This document shows, in pieces, positions 25,448 through 34,772 of a DNA stretch of 64,000 nt (within the stretch, counting starts at the first letter, position 1; the number at the start of each line of letters is the position of its first letter). The notes below the pieces were generated by a model that had not been told where the DNA came from, did not search any database, and saw nothing but the letters and a program-made list of their open reading frames with translations. Source of the DNA: Haemophilus sp. (GTDB lineage Bacteria > Pseudomonadota > Gammaproteobacteria > Enterobacterales > Pasteurellaceae); contig JAHZCD010000004.1 in NCBI GenBank assembly GCA_019423025.1, forward strand, positions 87,264-151,263. The letters are read 5' to 3'. The translations under genes were made by a program, and so were the position numbers.

Positions 25448-25803
25448 AGCTAGCATTCTTATTTCGTACCGCACCGCATGGAAACGCGATTTCTCGTGAA
25501 GGCTTAGATGCTTTGCTTGCTGCGACAGCATTTTGTGATGAAGAAGAAATCGGTGTCTTTTTTATTGATGATGGCGTATTAAATTTACTCGATGGGCAAA
25601 ATCCTGAGTTATTGTTACAAAAAGATTTTATCCGTACTTTTAAATTATTGGATTTATACGATATTGAACAGCGCTTTGTCTGCGCCGATTCGCTCGATCA
25701 ATATAATTTGCAAATAGAACAGCTTATTATTTCTGCTGAAAAAATTGACCGCACTTCGCTGATCAATAAACTTAGCCAAGCAGAAAAAGTATTTACGTTT
25801 TAA
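25444..25803 (+). CDS. tusC: Sulfur relay protein TusC
   Basis: TusC is the second DsrF-like subunit of the TusBCD heterohexamer. It has 119 residues, with the family segment FLFRTAPHG near the start and FFIDDGVLNLL near residue 40. Gene order tusD-tusC-tusB and the 4-bp overlap support the call. Confidence 0.92.
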   Translation: MKLAFLFRTAPHGNAISREGLDALLAATAFCDEEEIGVFFIDDGVLNLLDGQNPELLLQKDFIRTFKLLDLYDIEQRFVCADSLDQYNLQIEQLIISAEKIDRTSLINKLSQAEKVFTF

Positions 25804-25811
25804 GGAATATT

Positions 25812-26099
25812 ATGCTTTATACCTTTTCTCAAGCTCATTATTCTGAGACAGACCTTCAACGTTATTTGACTGAAATCACGGAAAATGATGCGGTGGTTTT
25901 ATGGCAAGACGGTGTGTTGCTAGCGGTAAAGTACGGAGAAATGTTTACTCAATGCAAAGGACAATGTTTTATGTTGGAACAGGATGTTTTAGCCCGAAAT
26001 TTAACCGCACTTTTGCCAGAAAACAATCAAGTGCGGTCAATTTCATTAACAGATTTAGTGGATTTAACGGCCCAATATTCGCCTCAAATCGCCTTATAG
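25812..26099 (+). CDS. tusB: Sulfur relay protein TusB
   Basis: TusB is the DsrH-like subunit of the TusBCD complex. Its 95 residues begin MLYTFSQAHYS, with DAVVLWQDGVL near residue 30. An uptake sequence pair lies in its 3' half. Its end overlaps a convergent membrane-protein gene by 6 bp. No rpsL follows here, although tus genes and the str operon are neighbours in E. coli. Confidence 0.9.
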   Translation: MLYTFSQAHYSETDLQRYLTEITENDAVVLWQDGVLLAVKYGEMFTQCKGQCFMLEQDVLARNLTALLPENNQVRSISLTDLVDLTAQYSPQIAL

Positions 26100-26495
26100 C
26101 GGGCGTTCTTTCGGTAACAAGAGCGGTAATACCATCACAGAATAAAGCGCTAAACCTGCTGCCATTAAACAGGTAATTTCTAATCCTCCAGCACGTAACC
26201 ATTCGCCAAATCCCATATCATTAACTAGGGTAGCATAAAAGATCCCCGCTACGACGGTATAACAAAATCCAATTAATACCGAAATTAATGCGATGGCTTT
26301 TACGTGATAACTCGCATAACGGTGAAATGCTGCCCAAAGTGTAATAAGAAAAGTCGGTACCGCAGCCACGATAAAGACGGTAACCGCTGAAGACTGAAAT
26401 CCATCGGCATCATTGTTTGCAAACATTAAACCAATAGTACCAATAATTTGAATAATCAACGGTAAAAGAATAAATGCTTTAAGATATTTTTTCAT
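26094..26495 (-). CDS. Small four-span membrane protein, unknown function
   Basis: I do not recognise the family. The 133 residues form four hydrophobic segments, at about 6-27, 37-57, 68-90 and 104-127, with short loops and no conserved charged residue inside the membrane. It starts MKKYLKAF with positive residues, so the N-terminus is probably cytoplasmic. It is convergent with tusB and overlaps it by 6 bp. Codon use looks like the neighbours. Confidence 0.75.
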   Translation of the reverse strand: MKKYLKAFILLPLIIQIIGTIGLMFANNDADGFQSSAVTVFIVAAVPTFLITLWAAFHRYASYHVKAIALISVLIGFCYTVVAGIFYATLVNDMGFGEWLRAGGLEITCLMAAGLALYSVMVLPLLLPKERPL

Positions 26496-26579
26496 GAGAT
26501 GTCCAGTTAATAGAAAAACGGAAGCATTGTATCAATCAAATGAAAGACAACCAATCTTTTCTCTTGTGGATAGTTTATA

Positions 26580-26608
26580 AAAAATGACCGAAGGAAACGG
26601 TCATTTTT
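26580..26608 (-). terminator. Terminator after the TPR-DUF2971 gene
   Basis: AAAAATGACCG at 26580-26590 pairs perfectly with CGGTCATTTTT at 26598-26608 around a 7-base loop, so the stem works on either strand. Confidence 0.75.
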
Positions 26609-26629
26609 CAGTAGAAGATTATTTATTAA

Positions 26630-28399
26630 TTAATCTTTTCCTATTGGAGGATTAGCATAAATTGGTAGTGATGAGCGAGATATAATGACATTAGGATGTT
26701 TCTTCATTAGATGCTGAAATACTTCTATTTTTCGTTTTCTATTCGTTTTTTCATAATTTGTACCTAAAATTACTTCGTCAACCATATTTTGTACATTGGC
26801 ATAAGGTAGATAGATCGAATTTGTGTTTTCACAATATTCAATTTCTTCTGAGTTCATTGGTACAATCTTTAATAAACGGAATTCTTCCTCATCTCTAAAA
26901 GCAAAATCTTTAAATAAATAACGAATGTATTCTAAGTAATATATTTCATTATTCTTGATTGATTTTCTATCTTTAAAGTAAGTAATTAGTTCACATAATA
27001 CTTTTTCTAATTGTTTTATGCGAAATTTATGCCAGTTTTTATTAGCCCCTACTGATTTTAGGCGGATACCAAATTTAGGGTTATTTTTGTCTGGAAGCAG
27101 TATGTCAAAATTTTCATCTGAAATGTATTCGTCTTTATATGCAATATAGGCAACTTGATAAAGAGGTAAATTTTCATTTTTGGTAGGGCGTTCAATCTTT
27201 TCTATATTTAAAGAGGATGTTGTTTTTCCCATAATGCCTAGAAATGATGAAAGGATATTTGGTTCTTTTAACCAATTCCCTTTTTTATTAAAAACTAAGC
27301 AACATCCAGATGCTTCGACACCATCTTCTTTACCATATAATCGAAACTGGTTTAAATCATTGATTCTATTGGAAAAGCAAGTAAAAAAAGCATTGGAAGT
27401 AGAGCAATAAGCTTTATTCTCTAATTCCCATTCAGGTATATTTAGCAACTCTAGCAATCCTTTTCCCTCGGATGGGTCATTCATATATGTAGAACTTCCT
27501 ATGCGCATTAGAGATTCAGATTTATTCTCTCCAGCTGGTTCATTAGATTGAATATTAAATAATTTATTGCAGACATTTGGCGATGTGTAATGTGCAAGTG
27601 GAATTTTTTTTAATTCATTAGGTGGAATATTTAATAGGGCTAATATCATTGATATTGAGGGTATTAAAGTATGATTTTTCCCTTTGAACAATTCTTTTTT
27701 AATTTGTTCTTTCTTTATATTTAAATAAACCTCTCGATAATCTAAATATTTAAGTTGTTTTTTTGATGTGGCTTGAAAGCATATTGTTTTTAAAACTGAA
27801 AGAAGTTCTTTTTCTTTTGTTTTTCCATTTTTAACTTTAGGCACTAGTTCTTCAAATCTTTTCAAGTAGTTTTTTGATTGTTTATATTTTGTTACTGCAG
27901 AAATTTCATTTTTAATTTTTATAGATATTTTTATAAAACAGATTACAAGCCAGCCTATAATTAAAAATTGCTTATTAATTTTTTCTTCTGTGTCTTTTAA
28001 ATTTTCAGATTTTTTTAATGCTAAGTTTAGGAAGTCTATTGCTTTAAGTAAATAATTTATACTATCTTTTTCTTGTAGATTTAGATAGTTTATACTAATA
28101 GCTAAATTGACTTTTACTTTTTCTAAAGTAAAGTCTGCGTTATGCTCATTATTGATTAGTGTTAGTATTTTTTTATAAGATAATGTTGATTTAGTAATTT
28201 CTTTATTTTTTTGGGATTGTTCTTTTGCTACTTTAAAGTATAAAGAACCAATTTCGCTTAGAGTTTTAACGTGATTATCCGTATAGTTATTATTTTTTCT
28301 TATTATTTTAAATGCTTTATTAAGTTTTTGAATGGCTTCGCTGTGTTTTTTATCATCAAATAGTTCCTTTGCTTCATTTACTAGAGATTCAAGAGTCAT
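26630..28399 (-). CDS. TPR-repeat protein with C-terminal DUF2971-like domain
   Basis: This protein of 589 residues is strikingly AT-rich, with Lys, Asn and Ile dominant, unlike its neighbours. The N-terminal 200 residues are helical repeats resembling TPRs, opening with a unit around EAIQKLNKAFKI. The C-terminal half fits DUF2971: a HYTS motif near residue 270, NDPSEG near 307, TCFSNR followed by QFRLYG near 340-356, then GCCLVF. That domain's function is unsettled. ATG 28399 has GGA 8 bases before it; the in-frame TTG at 28411 is less likely. TATAAT on the minus strand at 28449-28444 is a possible -10. It looks horizontally acquired, and a defence role is possible but unproven. Confidence 0.75.
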   Translation of the reverse strand: MTLESLVNEAKELFDDKKHSEAIQKLNKAFKIIRKNNNYTDNHVKTLSEIGSLYFKVAKEQSQKNKEITKSTLSYKKILTLINNEHNADFTLEKVKVNLAISINYLNLQEKDSINYLLKAIDFLNLALKKSENLKDTEEKINKQFLIIGWLVICFIKISIKIKNEISAVTKYKQSKNYLKRFEELVPKVKNGKTKEKELLSVLKTICFQATSKKQLKYLDYREVYLNIKKEQIKKELFKGKNHTLIPSISMILALLNIPPNELKKIPLAHYTSPNVCNKLFNIQSNEPAGENKSESLMRIGSSTYMNDPSEGKGLLELLNIPEWELENKAYCSTSNAFFTCFSNRINDLNQFRLYGKEDGVEASGCCLVFNKKGNWLKEPNILSSFLGIMGKTTSSLNIEKIERPTKNENLPLYQVAYIAYKDEYISDENFDILLPDKNNPKFGIRLKSVGANKNWHKFRIKQLEKVLCELITYFKDRKSIKNNEIYYLEYIRYLFKDFAFRDEEEFRLLKIVPMNSEEIEYCENTNSIYLPYANVQNMVDEVILGTNYEKTNRKRKIEVFQHLMKKHPNVIISRSSLPIYANPPIGKD

Positions 28400-28602
28400 A
28401 ATTTTTTCCAAAATGTGAATTTTACTAAGAAGATTTATCCTATATTATAGATAAATTTTTCGATAAATTATATTTTTTTTCATTATAATATATCGAATAA
28501 ATAAAAGCTTTATGCTAAAACTTAATCCTATTTCTTTGAGTAGAATGAAAAAATGATAGGTAGTGAATTTCTGCTACATATGTTTTTTCTTTGGTATTGT
28601 TT

Positions 28603-29001
28603 ATGACTCGAATTAATCTTGTTCCGCCTGAGGAGCTTTGTGATCAACATCTTTTAGCTGAACATCGTGAATTAACCCGTATTCCTAATGCCGTGGCGAA
28701 AGGTAAATATCACTTAAAAGGACAGCCTGCAGAATATAAGTTGGGGGAAGGGCATGTACGTTTTTTCTTTAATAAATTGTCATTTTTAAAGAAACGGTAT
28801 GATACATTGCATGCGGAATGTAAAGCGCGCGGATTTAACGTGCAGTATATTTGGAATGAAACATTACCCGATGACCCAAGTTTATGGTTAGACTATGAAG
28901 CTACAGAAGCTGCATTGCAGATTAATCGGGAACGTATTCAGGAACGAATGCCATTAAAGGCGAGATTTACACCGCATCTTTCAAAGAGCGGTCAAAAATA
29001 A
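28603..29001 (+). CDS. Pyrimidine dimer DNA glycosylase (T4 endonuclease V / DenV homologue)
   Basis: This enzyme recognises UV-induced cyclobutane pyrimidine dimers, cuts the glycosyl bond and nicks the abasic site. The 132 residues begin MTRINLVPPEELCDQHLLAE, parallel to phage T4 endonuclease V. Thr2, which becomes the N-terminal nucleophile after methionine removal, and the catalytic pair Arg22-Glu23 are present. The start at 28603 is fixed by that Thr2 requirement; a TTG 12 bp upstream would bury it. It lies across a 200-bp AT-rich gap, divergent from the DUF2971 gene. Confidence 0.92.
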   Translation: MTRINLVPPEELCDQHLLAEHRELTRIPNAVAKGKYHLKGQPAEYKLGEGHVRFFFNKLSFLKKRYDTLHAECKARGFNVQYIWNETLPDDPSLWLDYEATEAALQINRERIQERMPLKARFTPHLSKSGQK

Positions 29002-29010
29002 AGGAGTTTT

Positions 29011-29043
29011 CACTTCCCCTGTGGGGAAATTATAGGGGAAGTG
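29011..29043 (-). terminator. Hairpin between convergent denV-like gene and amino-acid ABC operon
   Basis: CACTTCCCCT at 29011-29020 pairs with AGGGGAAGTG at 29034-29043. A competing shorter stem, TTCCCC with GGGGAA, lies inside. T-runs are poor on both strands, so it may be a weak terminator. Confidence 0.45.
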
Positions 29044-29055
29044 AATGGGGTTAAA

Positions 29056-29913
29056 TTATTTATATTCAATCACGATATCGCTTTCGCTGACGGTATCGCC
29101 ATAAACTGGTAATAAGGTTTTTTCGTAAGCTTGTTTTAAACGCCCATCTTTGCTTAAGGTTTGGATTTCGTTGTTTAACCAATTTAACAATTCAGGTGCA
29201 TCTTTGCGAACAGCTGGTGCAATAACATCTTGATCACCAAAGTTTTTTACGCCAACGGTATAACCTGGATTTTGTTTTGCCCAAGCGAATAAGAAGGTAT
29301 TGTCGTTAGATAAGGCATCACCACGACCATCACGTAAGGCTTCAAAGGTTTCGGTATTTTGTTCAAATTTCAATAATTTCACATCTGGATAGTTTTTGGT
29401 GAAGAAAATATCAGCCGTGGTGCCTTTATCTACGATTAAAGTTTTGCCTTTTAATTGTTCAAGATCAGTAATGACTGAGCCATCTTTTGAGACGACACCT
29501 AATGCTACTTTCATGTATGGACTAGCGAAATCCACCACTTCTTTACGTGCTGGCGTTACTGTAAAGTTGGCGAGAATGATATCAACTTTCTTAGAAAGTA
29601 GGTATTCAGCACGGTTTGCGGCATCTACTAAAACAAATTCTACTTTGTTTTCGTCACCTAATAAATCTTTACCGATCGCTTTACCAATTTCGACATCAAA
29701 ACCTTGGCTTTTGCCTTGCGCATCGACATAACCAAATGGTGGTTTATCGCTAAATACACCAATGCGCACTTTGCCATCTTTTTGTATTTGCTCAAGGCTT
29801 GAAACTGTTTTTGCCCTGTCTTTAGCTGGTTCTTTATCATTACATGCGGTTAAGCCAAATGCTAAGGTGGCAGTAGCTAAAAGTGCGGTTAATGTTTTAA
29901 ATGTTTTCTTCAT
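29056..29913 (-). CDS. Polar amino-acid ABC importer, binding lipoprotein
   Basis: This is a family-3 solute-binding protein of 285 residues. The signal peptide ends in a lipobox (LTAC, Cys near residue 23) and contains an uptake-sequence-encoded LTALLA stretch. Typical segments are GKVRIGVFSDKPPFGY, the DIILANFTVTPARKEVVDFA motif near residue 115 and GRGDALSND. The family binds amino acids such as glutamate, aspartate, glutamine or cystine; I cannot say which. ATG 29913 with GAGGGA upstream is preferred over 29934. The gene overlaps the ATPase by 17 bp and ends the operon. Confidence 0.9.
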   Translation of the reverse strand: MKKTFKTLTALLATATLAFGLTACNDKEPAKDRAKTVSSLEQIQKDGKVRIGVFSDKPPFGYVDAQGKSQGFDVEIGKAIGKDLLGDENKVEFVLVDAANRAEYLLSKKVDIILANFTVTPARKEVVDFASPYMKVALGVVSKDGSVITDLEQLKGKTLIVDKGTTADIFFTKNYPDVKLLKFEQNTETFEALRDGRGDALSNDNTFLFAWAKQNPGYTVGVKNFGDQDVIAPAVRKDAPELLNWLNNEIQTLSKDGRLKQAYEKTLLPVYGDTVSESDIVIEYK

Positions 29914-30661
29914 AGTTTGTCCCTCTCGGTTCATAATTTAAGATATTTAAGAATGTTTTCGCACGATCCGTGGTTGGATTCGTGAAGAAATCTTCCGGTT
30001 TTGCCTGTTCAATGATTTGCCCTTTATCCATAAACACGATGCGATTAGCCACTTGACGGGCAAAATTCATTTCATGAGTAACAATAAGCATCGTCATGCC
30101 ATCTTTGGCAAGACCTAAAATTACATCAAGTACTTCACGTACCATTTCAGGGTCAAGGGCAGCGGTCACTTCATCGAACAGAATAATTTCAGGGTTCATG
30201 CAAAGTGAACGTACAATGGCAATTCGCTGTTTTTGTCCACCGGATAATTCACGTGGATAGGCATTTTTTCGATCATATAGGCCTACACGTTTAAGTAACT
30301 CATCGGCTTGTTTTTCAGCTTCTGCACGATCGCGTTTTTGTACTTTTAAAGGGCCGAGTAAAATATTGTCAATCACTGATAAATGAGCGAAGAGTTCATA
30401 ACTTTGGAATACCATCCCAATGCGTTGACGCGCTTTGACCCAAGGAATGTCTTTGCCTAATTCGCCTGCATTTTGCAGCAAAATCTGACCGCGCTTTATT
30501 TCCTCTAGCCCATTTAGGCAGCGTAAAAAAGTACTTTTACCACAACCCGATGGACCTAAAATAACGACAACTTCGCCTTTCTCTATAGAAAGATTGATAC
30601 CTTTTAGTGCTTCTACATCACCGTAATTTTTGACGAGGTTTTTAATTTCTAATAACGCCAT
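29897..30661 (-). CDS. Polar amino-acid ABC importer ATPase
   Basis: The 254 residues show Walker A GPSGCGKSTFLRCLN near residue 35, a Q-loop VFQSYELFAHL, the signature LSGGQKQRIAIVRSL near 140, Walker B IILFDEVTAALD and the switch histidine in VTHEM. The sequence is GlnQ/GltL-like. It is the third gene of the operon permease-permease-ATPase-binding protein, and its last 17 bases overlap the lipoprotein gene. Confidence 0.92.
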   Translation of the reverse strand: MALLEIKNLVKNYGDVEALKGINLSIEKGEVVVILGPSGCGKSTFLRCLNGLEEIKRGQILLQNAGELGKDIPWVKARQRIGMVFQSYELFAHLSVIDNILLGPLKVQKRDRAEAEKQADELLKRVGLYDRKNAYPRELSGGQKQRIAIVRSLCMNPEIILFDEVTAALDPEMVREVLDVILGLAKDGMTMLIVTHEMNFARQVANRIVFMDKGQIIEQAKPEDFFTNPTTDRAKTFLNILNYEPRGTNYEENI

Positions 30662-30679
30662 GTGTTTTCCTAATTAAAA

Positions 30680-31348
30680 TTAACTTTCCCAACGGGTTTC
30701 TAAATAAAGGGAAAATAAGGATAGCGGGTAACAAATCACAAAATATAAACCGAAAATGACACCATAAATCCAAAGCGCCGCCGATTGATTACTAAATAAT
30801 GAATGCTCGATAATTTGTTGACCGACTTTAATGACTTCTACTACACCGATTAACATCGCTAAAGAACTGGTTTTTACCATGCGGGTAAAGAGGTTAATAG
30901 CACTTGGTGTTACACGTTTTAAACTTTGTGGCAGTAAAATATACACAAAGGTTTGAAACGGCGTTAAACCTAAAGCGTAGGCTGATTCCACTTGATGTTT
31001 TTCTATGGAAGTTAATGCACCACGCACTAAATCCCCCATTTCTGCTGTTCCCCAGAAAATAAACACCAAAATACATACAGAAATGCCATCTAAGTGAATA
31101 TCAAACCATTTTGCTAAACCGAAATAAGCGAGAAAAAGTAACGCTAATAATGGAATAATACGTACAAATTCTAAATAAAAGCGGCAGATGGCTTTGATAA
31201 TGGGATTTCTGCTTGTCATGATTACGCCAAAAATGACACCTAAAATACAGGCGAAGAAGACAGAAACGAATGCAATTTCAGCTGTTACCCATAAACCGTT
31301 GAGCAAGCGTTCAATGTTGCTGCCTTGGAATAATAATTCAAGCCCCAT
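30680..31348 (-). CDS. Polar amino-acid ABC importer permease 2
   Basis: This membrane protein of 222 residues (HisMQ/GltJK type, about five spans) has the coupling segment ESAYALGLTPFQTFVYILLPQ near residue 140 before the last helices. It overlaps the first permease gene by 11 bp and lies 18 bp upstream of the ATPase. It should form a heterodimeric channel with its neighbour. Confidence 0.9.
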   Translation of the reverse strand: MGLELLFQGSNIERLLNGLWVTAEIAFVSVFFACILGVIFGVIMTSRNPIIKAICRFYLEFVRIIPLLALLFLAYFGLAKWFDIHLDGISVCILVFIFWGTAEMGDLVRGALTSIEKHQVESAYALGLTPFQTFVYILLPQSLKRVTPSAINLFTRMVKTSSLAMLIGVVEVIKVGQQIIEHSLFSNQSAALWIYGVIFGLYFVICYPLSLFSLYLETRWES

Positions 31349-31997
31349 ATTTTGCTCTCCGAGTACGGCGTTCTAAATAACTGATGAACAGAGACATCGG
31401 TAATAGAATGATCAAATAAAACACCACTAATAAAAATAAGGCTTCATTAGTTTTGTAATCGAGCCCGATGACTTCTTTTGCAACAAACATGAGTTCCGCA
31501 ACAGCAACGGCACTGATCACTGAGGTTTCTTTCATTAAGAACAAGCAATTTGCGCCAATTGCAGGGGTAGCAATCGCAAAGGCTTGTGGGAAAATCACAT
31601 AGCGAAAAGCTTGAAAAGGGGTTAGACCAATACTTAAGGCTGATTCAATTTGTCCTTTTGATACCGCTTCCAGACCACCACGAAAGGCTTCTGCCATATA
31701 GCTTCCACCTAAAAATGCCAGACCGATAATGCCGCAAGTAAACCCATCTAATTTCAGGCCAATTTTAGACAGCCCAAAATAGAGAAAAAATACTTGAATC
31801 AATAAAGGCGTATTACGAGAAAGCTCAATATAACCTTTCACTAACCAAGTTAATGATTTGACTTTGTAGGTGGTAATCACAGCACAAATCACACCAATCA
31901 CCAGCGACAATAAAATGCCCCAAAAGGCGAGATGAAGCGTCATCAGCGTGGCGTGGATAAAACGTGGGGTGACACTTAAAATATAATCCCAATTCAT
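31338..31997 (-). CDS. Polar amino-acid ABC importer permease 1
   Basis: The protein has 219 residues with about five spans; the coupling motif ESALSIGLTPFQAFRYVIFPQ is near residue 140. The start MNWDYIL at 31997 begins the operon. It and its neighbour are paralogues, as is usual in importers for glutamate, aspartate or cystine. Confidence 0.9.
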   Translation of the reverse strand: MNWDYILSVTPRFIHATLMTLHLAFWGILLSLVIGVICAVITTYKVKSLTWLVKGYIELSRNTPLLIQVFFLYFGLSKIGLKLDGFTCGIIGLAFLGGSYMAEAFRGGLEAVSKGQIESALSIGLTPFQAFRYVIFPQAFAIATPAIGANCLFLMKETSVISAVAVAELMFVAKEVIGLDYKTNEALFLLVVFYLIILLPMSLFISYLERRTRRAKYGA

Positions 31998-32138
31998 TTT
32001 TTATAATTTAATCGTTTGCTTGACAATATAGTAAAAAATTTTGAATCGGTGAGAAAAGAATGGAAATGCATTATTTATAATGAAATGTAATAAGAGATGT
32101 GTTTTAAATGAGATAGGTGAGGATGAAATAATAAAAAA

Positions 32139-32160
32139 ACGGGGCTTTATTCAGCCCCGT
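32139..32160 (-). terminator. Terminator of the hemCDXY operon
   Basis: ACGGGGCT at 32139-32146 pairs with AGCCCCGT at 32153-32160; a run of seven A on the plus strand at 32133-32139 gives the minus-strand T-run. Confidence 0.85.
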
Positions 32161-32171
32161 CTTTGTTTATT

Positions 32172-33458
32172 TTAATCACGTTTTGCGATAAGTGCGGTTG
32201 GTTCTTCGTCTGTTTTTGGTTCATCTTGTATTTCAGCCGGTTTGTCTTGAATTGACATGGCTGATTTTAAACTGTCCTGACGAATTTTTTCTGCTGCTGC
32301 TTTGTCACCAGCTTGTTCAAACACATAAGACGCCATCATAACATCATTTGGTTGAAGCTGAGTTGGGCAAGCAGTCACTTCTTTAAATGCTTCTGCTGCT
32401 TTAGCGAAGTCATTATTACGCACATAAAGGTAGCCTAATGCACGATTGAGACAACAACGTTGGCTTTCATCCGCACGTTTCGCACGTTTTTCCACTAGTT
32501 TGAGCAGTTTGCTGTTATCTTCTGCTTGTAAACGAGTGATTTGCGTGCAAAGTTCAGGGCTAATTGGAGTGTTATCACCCAATTTTTTCATGATTTCAAG
32601 CGTGAATTCATAAGCTGACTCATGGTCGTTGCAATCAATCAAACGTTGAATTAAAGCGGTTTTTAACTCTAAGTCATTGCGACGGCGGCGTGGTTGAGCT
32701 TCCCACCAAGCAAGCAGACCTTCAACGCCTTCTTCATTCATTTTCTCATCTAACAAGCCATTTTCTGTTTCTTGTTGAAGCGCTTTAAATTCTTCAGCTG
32801 AGAATAAGCCTGAACCTTCGATTAAATCTAAGATTTCATCTAAAGCTTGATAAGCTTTGGAACGGCTATAAATTTCAGCAGCAAGTTTTAATACTTCTTT
32901 GTTGCGATCTGACATTTCAAGCAAGCTATCAACGGAACTACGCGCTGCCGGTAATTTATTTTGTTGTAATAAAATACGGGTGCGAGCAATTTCGACGACC
33001 AGGTTATCTGAACCTGCAAGTTCAGTCGCTTCAATTAAATAACGGTTTGCGCTGAATTCATCACCACGTTGCTGTGCAGCTTCAGCGGCTTTAATCAGAT
33101 TTAATACTGGCTCTGCAGAATGTTTCGCATTTTTACCAATCAGTTTTTCTGCTTTGGCATAATCGCCCTCATTCATTTTCATCAAGCCTTCAAGGGTTTG
33201 ACGTTGTGCTTTCACACTTTTACGGCGAGAGAACCAGCTATAGGTATTGCTACTTAAACGGAAGAAACGGGTCACCAACCACTCTAACGAATAAATCACA
33301 GCAAGCGTGACTACAAAGAGAATCACTAATGTGGTGAGTGACATTTCATATATGGTGTTTGCCGTTTCAACTCTGACATAACCTTGCTGACCGGAGAGGT
33401 AAGGCCCTGCAATCAATCCGGCAAGTAAGGCGATCATTAAAAAGAGAACTCTAAACAT
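32172..33458 (-). CDS. hemY: HemY, inner-membrane TPR protein of the hem operon
   Basis: This is the HemY_N family protein encoded at the end of gamma-proteobacterial hemCDXY operons; it is not the protoporphyrinogen oxidase of Bacillus that shares its name. Two membrane segments lie at residues 3-20 and 42-62. The rest of the 428 residues is helical with TPR-like repeats facing the cytoplasm or periplasm. A role in coordinating heme-pathway enzymes has been suggested. It starts 9 bp after hemX. Confidence 0.92.
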   Translation of the reverse strand: MFRVLFLMIALLAGLIAGPYLSGQQGYVRVETANTIYEMSLTTLVILFVVTLAVIYSLEWLVTRFFRLSSNTYSWFSRRKSVKAQRQTLEGLMKMNEGDYAKAEKLIGKNAKHSAEPVLNLIKAAEAAQQRGDEFSANRYLIEATELAGSDNLVVEIARTRILLQQNKLPAARSSVDSLLEMSDRNKEVLKLAAEIYSRSKAYQALDEILDLIEGSGLFSAEEFKALQQETENGLLDEKMNEEGVEGLLAWWEAQPRRRRNDLELKTALIQRLIDCNDHESAYEFTLEIMKKLGDNTPISPELCTQITRLQAEDNSKLLKLVEKRAKRADESQRCCLNRALGYLYVRNNDFAKAAEAFKEVTACPTQLQPNDVMMASYVFEQAGDKAAAEKIRQDSLKSAMSIQDKPAEIQDEPKTDEEPTALIAKRD

Positions 33459-33467
33459 TATCTATCC

Positions 33468-34763
33468 TTATTGTTGGGGTTCAGTTGCCGGTTGTGCTGG
33501 TGCTTCAGCGGGTTTTTCTTCAGCTTTTGGCTCTTCCGCTTTCGCTTCAGGTGCTGGTTTTACTTCTTCTTTTCTTGGTGAATTATCAACCGCTTTTTCT
33601 GCTTCAATTTCCACTTTCTGCACATCTAAAGGTGTACGATTTAAGTACTTATCAAGCATACTTAAGCTTTGTAATTGGCTTGGCACATCCACATAGATAG
33701 ATACTTCAGATAATTCATCCACTGATTTTAAGAAACTTTGAGTCACTTCAGCATTGGTATCAAAATAGCTACGAATCCAAGATGCAACGGCTTCTAAAGA
33801 TTGTTTATAAAGCTCATTTTGCTGACGAGGCACTGCCATAATCGCTAATTGTAAGCGTAAACGAATGTTTTCACGCAAATAGATATCTTGGTTTGGCGCT
33901 AATAATTCTTTGCGATCCGCACCATGTTTCGGTGAAATACGGATAAAGTGATTCAAGAATGAGGTCGCACTTTTTTCTGCATTTTCTGCCCAGTCAGACA
34001 GGGAATCTGATAATTTTGTTGCATTTTGATCATCACCGAAATTCACATCTAACACTGGTAACTCATCAACAGTATTGGCTAATTGCGATAATTTTTGCAT
34101 GACCGCATTTTGATCCACGCCAGCTACGGAGAGAAGTTGTTTCAGATCTTGATTGATTGCACTACGAATAGCTGCAGATTGTGAGTTATTCACTTTAGCA
34201 AGGGTTTCATCAGCCAGTTTTAAGAGTGAAACCGCTGTATCCACGTCATTATCTAACACTAATTTACGTAATGCATTGTTGAGTAAGAAATCGGCTTCTG
34301 AGAATAACCAATCAGTAGGTTGTTGAGCATTAGCTTGCGCACTCACTTTATTGATTTGTGATTGTAAGCCAACTAACTCATGTGATTTAGCATTGATTAG
34401 CTCTTCTACTTGGGCAATTTTGTCTTGCGTTACTTTATTTGCTGACTCTAATTGAGCAAGTTGCGTGGTATCAAATTTTACGTCTTGAGCAGGTGCTGAA
34501 ACCACCGTTTTATTATTGATTTGAGCTTCAAGTGCGGTCAATTTTTGTTGGAATTCATCCACTTGCTGTTGACCAAAATAATAACCGGCACCACCCACGC
34601 CAAGTGCAATGAGAATAGCCAATAAACTTAATCCAGTACCACTTTTCTTCACAACGGTTTGTGTACGTGGCGCAACAGGCTCGCGATCTTCAGTTTGAAT
34701 TTCCACTGCATCTGTTTCTTGGATTTCATCTGTCGTTTCAGGGGTTAATTTCTCTTTCGCCAT
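33468..34763 (-). CDS. hemX: HemX, inner-membrane protein of the hem operon
   Basis: The 431 residues have a cytoplasmic N-terminal tail, one membrane segment at about 45-65 (LSLLAILIALGVGGAGYYFG), a coiled-coil section (70-145), a globular periplasmic domain, and a low-complexity Glu/Ala/Pro tail from about 385. E. coli HemX was once annotated as uroporphyrinogen methyltransferase, but the catalytic domain is absent here. Function remains uncertain. Confidence 0.92.
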   Translation of the reverse strand: MAKEKLTPETTDEIQETDAVEIQTEDREPVAPRTQTVVKKSGTGLSLLAILIALGVGGAGYYFGQQQVDEFQQKLTALEAQINNKTVVSAPAQDVKFDTTQLAQLESANKVTQDKIAQVEELINAKSHELVGLQSQINKVSAQANAQQPTDWLFSEADFLLNNALRKLVLDNDVDTAVSLLKLADETLAKVNNSQSAAIRSAINQDLKQLLSVAGVDQNAVMQKLSQLANTVDELPVLDVNFGDDQNATKLSDSLSDWAENAEKSATSFLNHFIRISPKHGADRKELLAPNQDIYLRENIRLRLQLAIMAVPRQQNELYKQSLEAVASWIRSYFDTNAEVTQSFLKSVDELSEVSIYVDVPSQLQSLSMLDKYLNRTPLDVQKVEIEAEKAVDNSPRKEEVKPAPEAKAEEPKAEEKPAEAPAQPATEPQQ

Positions 34764-34772
34764 ATCTTTTCC

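Noticed and set aside
26630..29001. The DUF2971 gene and the endonuclease V homologue as one defence operon
   Set aside because: They are divergent with a 200-bp gap, and no shared control region can be shown.
26039..29880. Absence of uptake cores over 3.8 kb as proof of recent transfer
   Set aside because: Stretches of similar length without a core also occur across core genes (for example about 46.7-50.6 kb), so the gap alone is not diagnostic.
33468..34763. Annotating HemX as uroporphyrinogen-III methyltransferase
   Set aside because: No methyltransferase domain is present; the protein is a single-span coiled-coil protein.
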